A stretch of DNA of 64,000 nucleotides from CAWDMC01 sp963803295 (lineage in GTDB: Bacteria > Acidobacteriota > Terriglobia > UBA7540). Location: assembly GCA_963803295.1 (NCBI GenBank), contig CAWDMC010000012.1, positions 372,001 through 436,000 on the forward strand, written 5' to 3'. The position numbers and the translations under genes were made by a program. The notes beneath the pieces were generated by a model, which was given only the letters and a program-made list of their open reading frames with translations, did not search any database and was not told the DNA's origin. This document shows, one piece after another, positions 33,521 through 43,700 of this stretch. The number at the start of each line of letters is the position of its first letter. Position 1 is the first letter of the stretch.

Positions 33521-35773
33521 TTAGAGGGCCTCAAACAAAAGTAGTTCCGACGTGAGCGCGCCTTCAAGGCGCACCGTGATGCCTTCCTTCATCAGCGTGA
33601 ATCCCTGCACCTCAGACTTCTGGTCGGAATTATCAAATGTCACCCGATAACGCCGGGACGCGTCGAGTCCGCGCAACCTCAGGTGATACTCGGGCTCCGT
33701 CGGCGCCGAGAGCTGGAACAGCGCGCAGATTCCTCGCGTGCGATCGTTCGAATCAAGTTCCAACACGCCCCAACCGTGCGGATCGAGGCCCGAAACCTCC
33801 GGTGTGTGGTGATAAATCCGGCCGGTGTTCATGAAGGGACGCACGAAGTTCTTGTATAGATTCGCCCACCTCTTGGTACGCTCCATCAAGAGCGGATTGG
33901 GCTGGGATCCAAGGGGATACAGGAAACCAAAAGTGGGTTGAGCAAAAAGCAGCAGGCGCGACTGGAAATCGAAGTCGGCTGTCGTGAATCCGCTTTGCCC
34001 GCCGATCAGCCGGTCCACGTACTCCGGCGGCAGCGCCATGGTCATCCCGTTGGTGATCATGAACGAGCGCGGAGCGATCTGCCAATCGGTAACCCAGGTG
34101 TGACTGAAGCGTCTTACCATGCCGATGTCCGTGCGGCCACCACCGCCGGCGCAGTTCTCGAAGATCACGTTGGGAAAGCGAGCGCGCAGGCGGTCGTAAA
34201 TGGCGTACTCGGTCTCATAGTAGCGCCAGTAGCCGTTTTCGACGAACCCGTCGCGAATCGTCTTGAGCCCGCGTCCCGGATGGGTGTTGTAGTCCAGCCG
34301 AAAGAAATCCAACTGATTTTCTTCGATGACGTGAACGATCTGTTGTTCCATCCACCTGGCGGCTTCGGGGTTCGTCAGGTCAAGCTGGCCTCCCATGTTC
34401 CTCTCGCCGTCATAGTTCATCGCCAGCCAATCGGGATGTTCTTTGGCGACCCGGCTTTGGTCGCCAATACGTTCCGCGTCCATCCACAAACCCCACAACA
34501 TGCCCGCTTGGTGTACACGGTCCCGGAAAGGCTTGAGGCCCTGCGGAAAGCGCTCGCGATCCTCCTCCCAGTCCCCCACGGTTCTCCACCAGCTGCTCTT
34601 CGGTCGAGCATACCAACTGGCATCGATAAAGAAGACCTCAGCACCGATCTCCGCGGCGTCGTCGATTGCATGATTAACTTGCTCAGGCGTGATCTCAACT
34701 TCGGGACCGATTCCGGACTCGAGCCACCCGCCCCGGCCGCGCGGTTGCTTCATGAACACACTGCGCCGCAGATGATTGTGCATGGCCTGAACGGCGCTAT
34801 CGAGGTCACCGAAGACCAGGCCGAGATGCATTTCGGGTGTGGCCACCGTCTCGCCTGGGGCGATTACCCGCATGGGGGCTGGCGCGTCGGGACCCGCCCG
34901 GAACGTCAGCGCCGCCGGTCCGTCCAGCACCTGGGTGTCAGCGGTCTGCGTATTAAGGTCAAAGTCGATGCTGTATCCCCCTGACCAGGCGAGTTCACCG
35001 ATGAAGTGTTCGCCCGTCGCGTTATTGCGAAGAATAAACATCGGGTGCCGGTAGCGATCCCTCCGATAGCGACCGTCAACGCGATACCCTGCGGCGGGCA
35101 GGTTGTGCCAATGAAAGTCTCCCTCCGTCCCATGTCCGGAGCTGTCGAAGTAACCCACCGAATATAAGGGCAGGTGCGTGCCCTCAAGATACGACCGCCA
35201 GCGGTTGGTCTGTTGCAGCACCCCGCTCCACGAACACGCTACGGAGAGAGCTGCTGGTTTCGTGCCGGTGTTGGTCACTTCCAGCCAGCGAGTCAGGACT
35301 GCAGTCCCGTCCAGTTTGGTGTGGACCTTAACGATGATCGGCCGTACCTGGTTCCTCAAGGTGACGACGGCATGCAGGTTTCCGGGACTTGGCGCCGTCT
35401 TCTCGAGGCCAGCCCATTCCCAGTCGGTCGCCAAAAGTTGTCCATCGATCTCTAGCCAAAAAGCCTCCGGCGCCGCATGCTCCGTTGGGTTGAGGCGGCC
35501 GTCATAAAAGCTCACGAATCCCGACCCGTTCCAGCCCCGGCCGACGAAGTGGCCTTTGGTGAGCGATTCCTCGTACACTACCCATCCCGTGCGATAGCTG
35601 AGGGTCGGTTCCGGTTGATCCACCAGAAGCACGTCAGACCAAGCCGGCTTCTCCCCCTTGGTAGCGCTGGTCCCTTGCGCAGCAAGGCCAGGCCTCAGAC
35701 AACTGATCAGCAGAATCGCACCTGCCAAGCATAGGGGCGGATCCGTTCGCCGAACATTTGCTGGTGCGCTCAT
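33521..35773 (-). CDS. Exported GH36-type alpha-galactosidase
   Basis: 750 residues, ATG 35773 with AGGAGA upstream and a Sec signal (LCLAGAILLISCLRPGLAAQG). An N-terminal supersandwich (residues 35-310) precedes the barrel: FPQGLKPFRDRVHQAGMLWGLWMDAERI, QLDFFRLDYNTHPGRG (nucleophile Asp), ENCAGGGGRTDIGM (glycine-rich GH36 signature) and HTWVTDWQIAPRS (probable acid/base Asp). It removes terminal alpha-galactosyl groups from oligosaccharides or galactomannan. Related in clan to the enzyme at 14663, and a partial galT at 63.8 kb would handle galactose. Confidence 0.86.
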   Translation of the reverse strand: MSAPANVRRTDPPLCLAGAILLISCLRPGLAAQGTSATKGEKPAWSDVLLVDQPEPTLSYRTGWVVYEESLTKGHFVGRGWNGSGFVSFYDGRLNPTEHAAPEAFWLEIDGQLLATDWEWAGLEKTAPSPGNLHAVVTLRNQVRPIIVKVHTKLDGTAVLTRWLEVTNTGTKPAALSVACSWSGVLQQTNRWRSYLEGTHLPLYSVGYFDSSGHGTEGDFHWHNLPAAGYRVDGRYRRDRYRHPMFILRNNATGEHFIGELAWSGGYSIDFDLNTQTADTQVLDGPAALTFRAGPDAPAPMRVIAPGETVATPEMHLGLVFGDLDSAVQAMHNHLRRSVFMKQPRGRGGWLESGIGPEVEITPEQVNHAIDDAAEIGAEVFFIDASWYARPKSSWWRTVGDWEEDRERFPQGLKPFRDRVHQAGMLWGLWMDAERIGDQSRVAKEHPDWLAMNYDGERNMGGQLDLTNPEAARWMEQQIVHVIEENQLDFFRLDYNTHPGRGLKTIRDGFVENGYWRYYETEYAIYDRLRARFPNVIFENCAGGGGRTDIGMVRRFSHTWVTDWQIAPRSFMITNGMTMALPPEYVDRLIGGQSGFTTADFDFQSRLLLFAQPTFGFLYPLGSQPNPLLMERTKRWANLYKNFVRPFMNTGRIYHHTPEVSGLDPHGWGVLELDSNDRTRGICALFQLSAPTEPEYHLRLRGLDASRRYRVTFDNSDQKSEVQGFTLMKEGITVRLEGALTSELLLFEAL

Positions 35774-35900
35774 GGGGTTGTCTCCTGTGAGGATTCGGCT
35801 TCCATTTTAGCGGCTTGATTCTTAGGCATCTTGTAGGCACGCTCCGCGGAGGATGATTAAATTGCCAGCCGCGCCGAAGTGCGAAGTGTGCCGGTTCTTC

Positions 35901-37193
35901 TTATCTGTTCGCTGTTGTTTCCCGATTCGGTGCGCCCCGTCTAAAAATCCTGTCGTAGATCAGCATCAGCACTGCGCCAGTGAGGCCCACACTGGTAATC
36001 ACCCACCACATTTGTTGGGGCCGGTCGAGGACATCGCCGAACTCGTGCAGCAGATAACCGCCCAGGGGTCCGGCGATGAAGTAGCCGATGGCGATGGGGA
36101 GAAAGGCGTATCCCATATAGAGCCCTTGCTGGCCGGCCGGTGCCAGCCGGGAAATGTATTCATAATAGCGGGCCGATTGGGTCATCTCGCCGAGAGCCAG
36201 AACGATCAGCGAGGCGACGAGTCCCAGGGTAGTAGGATGGAGCGCCAGAATCAGCCAGGCAAGGCTCGAGATCACAAGCCCCAGGGTCATGGCGGGAAAA
36301 GGAGGGATTTTGCGAGTGAGGTAACTGACCAGGATCTGGAAGCAGATCACCGCGAGAGCATCGACGGAAAGCAGCAGGTCGGCGTTGGCGTTCGGGTCGA
36401 CGTAGCCCCGCAGAAAGAGCGGCGCCGAGATGAATTCCTGCCAGAACACGATGTAGAAGCTCGAGAAGATGAGGAGAAATAGAACGAACCTGAAATTGGC
36501 CAGCACCACAAACATGTTCCTGAGTGCAGCCGCCACTGTGGCCACCTGCTTTTCGCCGGAACGGGTGGGTTCCTCGAAGAAAAGCAGTGTCACCCAGAAC
36601 ATCAGGAAGACGCTTAGAGCAGACACGCGAAAAACGTTGGCCGCACCGAGCCCGAGCTGCTTTCGCACGAGCCAGGCCATCACCGGACCCAGAGTGCCGC
36701 CGATATTCACCAAGGTGTAGTAGATCGAATAGCCAAGAGAGCGGACGTTTTCGTTCGAGGCGCGGGCCGTGGTCCCGGCGACGCACGGCTTTACCACCGC
36801 AGGTCCCAGCGCCGGTATCATCAGAATGCCCAAAACCAGCCATTTATCCCCTAAACCTTGCCGGGCCGATTGCATCCACGGGGAGCCAAGCGATCCCAGC
36901 AGGAAATAGCCGACTGTCATCACCAGGTAGGCGAACATCAGGGCGCGACGAAACCCGAAGCGATCGGCCAACGCCCCGCCTAGAATCGGCAGGAACCAAA
37001 CCACGAATCCGAAAATCCCGATCAACCAGCCGGTGAGCTCCTTGGAGAAATGGATTTGCTCGTTAAGGTAGATGGCAAGAACCGCAGAGGCTCCGTAATA
37101 GGCCAGACGCTCGAACAGCTCCGTTGTGTTCGCCAGCCAGAACGCTCGCTCGAACCCGGTGCGAATTTCGTCGAAGCGCTGGCTGAAACCCAC
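35901..37193 (-). CDS. POT/PTR-like MFS transporter
   Basis: 430 residues with 12 or so membrane helices, GTG 37193 preceded by GGAGG. Helix 1 carries TTELFERLAYYGASAVLAIYL, matching the ExxERxxYYG proton-coupling motif of the proton-dependent oligopeptide family, and the following loop LADRFGFRRALMF is the MFS signature. It would import di/tripeptides or related small molecules with protons. It lies on the same strand as the upstream HDAC-like gene (277-bp gap). Confidence 0.82.
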   Translation of the reverse strand: MGFSQRFDEIRTGFERAFWLANTTELFERLAYYGASAVLAIYLNEQIHFSKELTGWLIGIFGFVVWFLPILGGALADRFGFRRALMFAYLVMTVGYFLLGSLGSPWMQSARQGLGDKWLVLGILMIPALGPAVVKPCVAGTTARASNENVRSLGYSIYYTLVNIGGTLGPVMAWLVRKQLGLGAANVFRVSALSVFLMFWVTLLFFEEPTRSGEKQVATVAAALRNMFVVLANFRFVLFLLIFSSFYIVFWQEFISAPLFLRGYVDPNANADLLLSVDALAVICFQILVSYLTRKIPPFPAMTLGLVISSLAWLILALHPTTLGLVASLIVLALGEMTQSARYYEYISRLAPAGQQGLYMGYAFLPIAIGYFIAGPLGGYLLHEFGDVLDRPQQMWWVITSVGLTGAVLMLIYDRIFRRGAPNRETTANR

Positions 37194-37470
37194 AATGCCT
37201 CCAACGGCCCTGCCAATCGCGGGTGATCGTAGGGGAGCACCTTACGGCGCTCCAAGGCGGAGCTAAAGGTCCGCCCTCCTATCCCGTAGTGACAAATTCC
37301 GGCTAAGTAAGGACGTGCGCCCCCAATTGGCACAAGGCCACAATTCCTTCGTGGGTCCTTCGCGGGCCATAAGGCACCCTGACTTCGGACTAGGGAAAGG
37401 GAATTCGCGGGTGACCTTGCCGGGAGGAATACGGCATATACGGCGCTGCTGCTGACAATTCATCTCATCA

Positions 37471-38421
37471 TCAGGAACAAGGAGCGCGTTTGGAATCCGG
37501 ACTTTGAACACTGGACTTGAGACTTGTTTTGGTGAATTCCTTGGCCACTCGAATCGTATTTGCCTGGATCTTCACAGTATCATCCACATGCCGCGCGTAG
37601 CCTCCGGCCAGCGCCACGGCAACGGGAGCATGGTGCGCAAGCGCTTTCTCGAACACCATACGGTCGCGGCTGACCAATCCCTGAAGACTAAGGTGCAGTC
37701 CGCCCAGTTGGTCCTCACGGTAAGGATCGGCGCCTGCCACATAGAAAATCAAATCCGGTTTGAACTTTTCGAGTGAGCGATTGAGCCCATCCTCCAGTGC
37801 CGTCAGGTACTCTACGTCATCAGCTCCATCTTGGAGCTCAATATCAAGGTTGCTGGGCGGCTTGGGGTAAGGATAATTGCGTTCCTGGTGAATGGAGAAG
37901 GTCCAGACATTGGGATCGGTGGCGAAAATCGCGGCAGTGCCGTTTCCCTGGTGGACATCGCAATCCACCGTCATGGCGCGGGAGATCGCGCCATCCTTCT
38001 GCAGGCGCCGAATAGCAATGGCGACGTCGTGCAAGACGCAGAAGCCCTCGCCGTGATCCGGATAGGCGTGATGGAATCCACCGCCGATGTTCGCTGAGGC
38101 ACCATCTTCGAGCGCCAGCCGTCCGGCGAGAATGGATCCGCCTGCCGAGAGCCATACAGCTCGTACCAGTTCAGGCGAATAGGGGACTTCCATGCGCAGG
38201 ATTTCGGCGTACGAAAGCGTGCCCGTCCTCAGTTTGAGGATGTAGTCGCGGTGGTGCACGAGGGCCACATCTTCATCGGAGGCGGGCTCCGGTGCGACGA
38301 TGTCGGCGGCGGCGGCGATGCCGTCCTTCAGCAGCCGCTCCTTAATCAGCCGGTACTTGGTGGAAGGAAAGACATGAGTGCCGAGATTCAAGTCGTACTG
38401 GTCCGTGTAGACGCATCTCAA
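37471..38421 (-). CDS. Histone-deacetylase-fold deacetylase (AcuC/acetylpolyamine amidohydrolase-like)
   Basis: 316 residues. HDAC-fold landmarks: VALVHHRDYI, GGGFHHAYPDHGEGFCVLHD (tandem-His charge relay and Gly-rich loop), AMTVDCDVHQGNGTA (zinc ligands Asp and His), and YVAGADPYREDQLGG (third zinc Asp). Bacterial members remove acetyl groups from lysine, acetoin-pathway enzymes or polyamines. The last 20 residues are coded by a GTCCGGACTT-type spacer repeat, so the natural end may have been extended. The start lacks a strong ribosome site. Confidence 0.85.
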   Translation of the reverse strand: MRCVYTDQYDLNLGTHVFPSTKYRLIKERLLKDGIAAAADIVAPEPASDEDVALVHHRDYILKLRTGTLSYAEILRMEVPYSPELVRAVWLSAGGSILAGRLALEDGASANIGGGFHHAYPDHGEGFCVLHDVAIAIRRLQKDGAISRAMTVDCDVHQGNGTAAIFATDPNVWTFSIHQERNYPYPKPPSNLDIELQDGADDVEYLTALEDGLNRSLEKFKPDLIFYVAGADPYREDQLGGLHLSLQGLVSRDRMVFEKALAHHAPVAVALAGGYARHVDDTVKIQANTIRVAKEFTKTSLKSSVQSPDSKRAPCS

Positions 38422-38537
38422 GGTGTTTACCCACGGGCGTTGTCTAAGGATCTTGAGTCCCTAGCTTACCGCAACCCGGCTGATCACGTCGAGCAGAGCG
38501 GAAGGAAAGGTCCCCGTTCCGCGGTAAAAAGGCCTAG

Positions 38538-40634
38538 CTACTTGCCCTCGATCTCGTCCACGAGAGCCCCCGCGTCATAGAGCTTGCGCATGGCCTCGGT
38601 CATGGCGGCAGTGTCCACCGCCACCGCACGGTTTTGCTCGGAGCTGTAGACGTAGTCGCCTACCAGGCTCTCGATGTTCCCGTCGAAGATCAATCCCACC
38701 AAATCGCCGTCACGGTTGACCACCGGCGATCCGGAATTGCCTCCGATGATGTCGCAAGTGCTGACGAAGTTGAAAGCGGTGGAAAGGTCAAGCTGGGGTC
38801 GCCGTTCGACGTATCTCGCGGGCAGATTAAAAGGCGGCTTATTGTCGAAGCTGGCGGCGCGATCGTACAAGCCGAAAAGGGTGGTCTTGGGCGGCGCCAC
38901 GGTACCGTTCATCGGATAGCCAGCCACGGCACCATACGACAGGCGCAGGGTGAAGGTGGCGTCGGGATAGATTCCTTTGCCATAGACGGCGAACCGCGCA
39001 CGGCCGATCTTCTCGCCCGCCGCGGTCTCGACGCTTTCTACGTTGTCTTCTTCCCACTTGCGCAAGCCGCGAATGATAGGGTCCACCTTGCGAGCCATCG
39101 CAACCATCGGATCGGTGGATGCCTGGACCGCCGGCTCGCCGCCCTCGATCAGCGATTTGCGGAAGTCCGGATCAGCCATTCTGGTTCCAGCAATCAGGCT
39201 ATGTACGGCATCAGCCGGTCTTTGTCCCACCAACACCGTCTGCAAGAAAGCATCGCCGGGTCCAAGCGCTTCGAGACTCTCCTGCAGGCTGTCGGCCAGC
39301 AGTGTTTCCTCAAGCTGCGGATAAACCGGGGCCTGCGAGAAGAGCCGGAAACGTAAGGACTCAAGTTGGGAATCATGGAAGCCTTCCAGACGCTTGTCAT
39401 CAGGTTTCCGTATCTCGGTGACGTAGTCGACAATCGTGAGGGCGTTCGACACCATACGTGTTTGACGAGGGAAAGTGTAATACCGCAGTTCCTTGAGGCG
39501 CGAGACCTCCTTCTGCTCCGCAGAAGCGATTTCATCCCAGGCCGAGCCGTAGCTCTTCTTCCACCCGGGATTCTGATCGACCAGAGCGCGAAAATCAGCT
39601 TCCTGCTTCTGGCGGGCGGCCATCAGTTGCTTGTCGCGCAAACCCTCCAACATGCCGGTGCGTACCTTAAGACCATTTTGGAGCATGAAGATAGGCTGGG
39701 CAGCCTGCCGTGCCTCCTCGTGACCGTGCGCCGCATAGCGCTCCAGCGTGTCAAGCTGGCGATGCAGGCGCTTGAGCATCAGAGGGGCGTAGTAATCTCT
39801 AGTGTTCTCGAGTTCTACCACGGTGTCCATCCGGGCCGTCGATCCGGGATTGCCCGAAACGAAGACCAGATCGCCGGCTGCAGGTCCTTTGGCATTCCAC
39901 TTCAGATAGTTGGGGGTGCTGGCCGGTTTGCCGTTTTCGTAGGCCCGGAAAATCGCCATGTCGAGATCATAGCGAGGGAAGGTGAAGTTGTCGGGATCGC
40001 CTCCGTAGAAGGCGGCCTGCTGCTCGGGTGCGAATACCAGCCGCACGTCGGTATACTTCTTGTACCGGTATAACCAATACTCGCCGCCTTGATAGAGGGA
40101 GACTACGTCGGAACGGAGCCCCGTGGCCTTGAGGCTTTCTCGCTCGATGCGGGCGATCTCCGCTTTGCGCGCCCTCAGAGCTTCCGCGTTGTTGGGATGG
40201 GTCTTTGCGGCGCTCTCGACGCGGTTGGTCACATCCTCCATGGAAAAGAGGATATTCAGCTCCAGGTCGGGGCACTTCAGCTCCTCCGCTTCTGTTCGCG
40301 CATAGAAGCCATCCTTTACATAATCCTTCTGTGGGGTTGAGACCTTTTGTAACTGGCCAAAGGCCACGTGGTGATTGGTTAGGGCCAGTCCGTGCGGGCT
40401 GATGAATGATCCAGAGCCGCCATCGTTGAAGCGGATGCTCGAAAGGCGCAGGTGATCGAGCCATTGGGCGGTGGGGACGAAGTTGTAGCGCTCCTTTAGC
40501 TGGTCGAACGGGGGATTGTCGAAGGTCCACATTCCTTCGTCGGCTTTCGAGGCCGAAACACTCAACCAGGCAATGGATCCGGCCAACAGCACCAGCGCTC
40601 CCGCGGCGGCGCGGGCCGGAGTACTTCTCTTCAT
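38538..40634 (-). CDS. S46-family dipeptidyl-peptidase (DPP7/DPP11-like)
   Basis: 698 residues, ATG 40634 with AAGGAGA upstream and a Sec signal (ALVLLAGSIAWLSVSASKA). The protein opens with DEGMWTFDNPP, typical of S46. Catalytic His is in GLALTNHHVAFG and Ser in DIIGGNSGSPVVN, split by the helical domain. The segment GLIFDGNIES has Gly where DPP11 enzymes have Arg, so hydrophobic (DPP7-like) rather than acidic specificity is expected. It removes dipeptides from peptide N-termini in the periplasm. Confidence 0.88.
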   Translation of the reverse strand: MKRSTPARAAAGALVLLAGSIAWLSVSASKADEGMWTFDNPPFDQLKERYNFVPTAQWLDHLRLSSIRFNDGGSGSFISPHGLALTNHHVAFGQLQKVSTPQKDYVKDGFYARTEAEELKCPDLELNILFSMEDVTNRVESAAKTHPNNAEALRARKAEIARIERESLKATGLRSDVVSLYQGGEYWLYRYKKYTDVRLVFAPEQQAAFYGGDPDNFTFPRYDLDMAIFRAYENGKPASTPNYLKWNAKGPAAGDLVFVSGNPGSTARMDTVVELENTRDYYAPLMLKRLHRQLDTLERYAAHGHEEARQAAQPIFMLQNGLKVRTGMLEGLRDKQLMAARQKQEADFRALVDQNPGWKKSYGSAWDEIASAEQKEVSRLKELRYYTFPRQTRMVSNALTIVDYVTEIRKPDDKRLEGFHDSQLESLRFRLFSQAPVYPQLEETLLADSLQESLEALGPGDAFLQTVLVGQRPADAVHSLIAGTRMADPDFRKSLIEGGEPAVQASTDPMVAMARKVDPIIRGLRKWEEDNVESVETAAGEKIGRARFAVYGKGIYPDATFTLRLSYGAVAGYPMNGTVAPPKTTLFGLYDRAASFDNKPPFNLPARYVERRPQLDLSTAFNFVSTCDIIGGNSGSPVVNRDGDLVGLIFDGNIESLVGDYVYSSEQNRAVAVDTAAMTEAMRKLYDAGALVDEIEGK

Positions 40635-40693
40635 GGTCTCTCCTTTACGCGTTTCGAGCGACCCTGTTCCTCATGGAGCCTTTATTTTGACCT

Positions 40694-40716
40694 GAGAGCG
40701 CACGGAAGGCGCTCTC
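40694..40716. terminator. GC-rich hairpin between GMC fusion and S46 genes
   Basis: A perfect 8-bp stem GAGAGCGC / GCGCTCTC with a 7-base loop lies downstream of the GMC fusion gene. There is no clear T-run on the minus strand, so it may slow or protect transcripts rather than act as a full intrinsic terminator. Confidence 0.4.
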
Positions 40717-40765
40717 AAACAACGGCACTCGCCTCGCAAGGGGTGGAGGACTGGAAAATCGATCG

Positions 40766-43700
40766 TCAGGCCGTCGCTTCCAATATTTCCAGGAAGAACG
40801 GGTACACATCGTTCACCGCATTCTTGCCGAATATACAGTCAATGTGGCCGTAGCCTGGAATAACGTGACGTTTGTAGAGGTTCTGGCCATTTTTTTGACC
40901 CAGCAAGTTGTAAGTGATCTCCGTACTCTGAGGTAGGAAGCACTCATTCTGTTCGCCGTGAACAAACATAATCGGAATGGCGAGCCTTTCGAGGTGTGGC
41001 AGATAAGCCTCGCTGCCGTCCGCCGCTACAATGTGACCTTTACGGGTCATCAGTGCCAGTCCCTCGAAAGCGCGGACGTTGGCGATGCCGAACATCTCGT
41101 GCATGGCCTGGTGGGTCGCTTCATTCAGTTGCTCATGCCTATAGAGCGGGGCGTACATGAAGGTGATGCGGTGGCACACAGGATTCGAGCACCGTTCACC
41201 GATCGGGTAGAACTTCAGGGCTTCGTCGTAAAGCTTCTCCGTCCATTTCTCGGTCGTGCTAGCGTAGGCGTTCAGATTTTTCACGCCGATCAGGTCGAGA
41301 AACTCCGGCAGGTGTAATCCCGTGCGAATACGATTGGCCGTGGGAGCCACAATGTGGGTGGCGATTTGGGAACAGGCGGCGGAGCGTACTCCTTGGAGGC
41401 CCGCCAGCATCGCCATAAAGAAGGTGGTCGAACCCCAACAGTGCACCACCATTTGAACGGTCGCGGCGCCAGTTAAGGAACGGACGGCCTCGACCGCGGC
41501 CGGGTAGTCCTTGGTGGCGACATCGTCCGCCGTGAATTGAGTGTGCGAAACTGGCAGTTCGGTGCTGGCGCGGTAGTCCAGCAGCCAGACGTCGTAGCCG
41601 TAGGCGTAGAGGTACTCGACGAGGTTGGTGTCGATGGTGTCGATCGAGAAAATCAGGCTGGAAACGCCCAATCCGTGTGAAAGTATCACCGGCCCTTTCT
41701 TGCCGCCCTGGTATCGCGTCAGGCGCAGTTCCACCCCGTCTGTGGTCTTGATGAAGTGAACCTCAGAAGTGCCCGCTCGCAACGGCCGCGCTCGCCGGGG
41801 CGGCGCCTCCGGGTTGAAGGCCGTTTCGCGGGCAAATACGCCCCCATAGGTGTCGTAGAGCACGCCCGCGAACATACGACCGAAGCGTGATTCCGCCTCG
41901 AGGCGCTCGGCTTCCGACTTCGCGTTTTTTACCTTCATGGTGGTGAGCTGTTTCGCGAAGTCTGTTGGCACAATGCGCAGAATGCCCTTGCCGAGCACCA
42001 GCGCGGAGGAGTTCTCGCCATCGTAAATCGTGCCGTAAAGTGTGGTAGTCGCCGGCCAGATCTCGGTGAAACTCGCGGACTTCACTACCTTGAAGCCGTC
42101 AAAGTAGTAGGTCCGGCCTTCTTCGGTGACGAGCTTCATGGTGTAGCGCATATTGTGGACGCCAGCGTCCTCGGGGTTGGGAACGAACAGGCGGAACCGG
42201 CCTTCGCTCACCGTTAGAGCTTTGGGCGAGAGCGCCGGCGCAATCACGGTTCCCACCGTACCCGTCTCCGTGGCGGGATCCTGCAGAGCTTTGTTGAGAT
42301 CCTCGTAGACGATGGTCAGGGTGAAGGCAAAAGGCGAGTTTTCCTGTGTCCCTTTCGCGTAACCCTTCTCGTAGTCGTCTTTCACCTTAGTGGAGAAGTA
42401 GCCCTTCATGGTTTCGGTGAACTGGAGGCCCAGCGTCTCCGGGGCCGCCGCGCCCACGGGACTCGAAGGCAAGTGATAGTCGATCGTCCAACCTCGATCG
42501 CTGGCAATCAAGGCCGCGCAGCGTTCCGTGACGGCGGAAATCGTCAGCAGCGGATTCACCCCGAGCGATCGCGGGATCACGGAACCGTCACTAACGTAAA
42601 GGTCCTCGTAAACCTCAGTTCCCGCGGTCGACGCGAATACCTGCCCTTTGTGGTTGACCACGCCGCTCTGGGCGCTCTCGGCCATGACGCAGCCACCCAG
42701 CGGGTGCACGGTGATCAGGCTTTTGCGCAGCAAATTGGTCCAAGTCGGGTTGTGGACGTACTCCCCGCCCAGCACCTTGGTTGCCTGGTAAAGCCTCTGG
42801 TTCGCCGTCGCGAAGATCGGCTCGCTTCCCACCGTGGGCCAATCGATCGATAGGCGGTCGCCATCGAGCTTCATGCGGCCGGCGTCATTATCGTGGGTCA
42901 TGATCAAATAAGTCTGGGTGTTATGGGTCGCGCCATGGTAAGGGCCTGTGATCAGACTCTCCCACTCGCGCTCGTTCTCGCGCACGTGCGCGGCTACCGA
43001 ATCGGGTTCCTCCTGGATTCCCACCAGCGCAGCGGCCTTCGAAAGAACCAGCGGCAGGAAATCGCCCAAGGCACCGGGGACCGCACCCTCCTCGATCACC
43101 ATGCCGTCGTCAAGGTTCGGCTGTTTGCGGATGTCGATGATGCCTGTAATGCAGGGTCCGACGGGCCCGATGGCCTGCGCCTGAGGAGTTCCGGGCCGGC
43201 GATGTCCCCACCCCACGCCATTCACCTCTGTGTCGGTGTTGTAGCCGAACCCAAGCACGTCGCCGTTTCCAGAAAAGCCTTCTCCAAGCCTACCGGAAAC
43301 CTGCAATCCGTGTGCGGCCGACCGTAGAAGGATCTCAGTAGAGCCCAGAGCGCCGGCGCCGATCACCACCACATCGGCGGCAATCGCGAGCTCGGGCGCC
43401 TTGAATTTTGCGCGGTCAGTTCCTAGCTCACACTGCACAAGCCACCGGGCCGGCTTGCCAGTCCCGTTGCCGCCACCCCTGTGGCGCTCGATCCATCGCA
43501 CCGAAACCTCAGTGAAGATCTCAGCGCCGTGATTGTGAGCATCGGGAAGGTAGTTCATGATCAGCGTGTTCTTGGCGGAATAATTGCAACCGGTAACGCA
43601 ATCGCCGCAAAGGGCGCAAGCCTTCTGTTCGACCCCAACATGATTAACGCCGTCCTTGAAGGTCACGTTGATAGGCGTGCGAAAGAAATCGGCTTTGAGG

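Noticed and set aside
37194..37470. Spacer upstream of the POT transporter with GGCGGA/TCCGCC hairpin
   Set aside because: A 6-bp stem without T-run or conserved context; recorded only as a possible minor structure.
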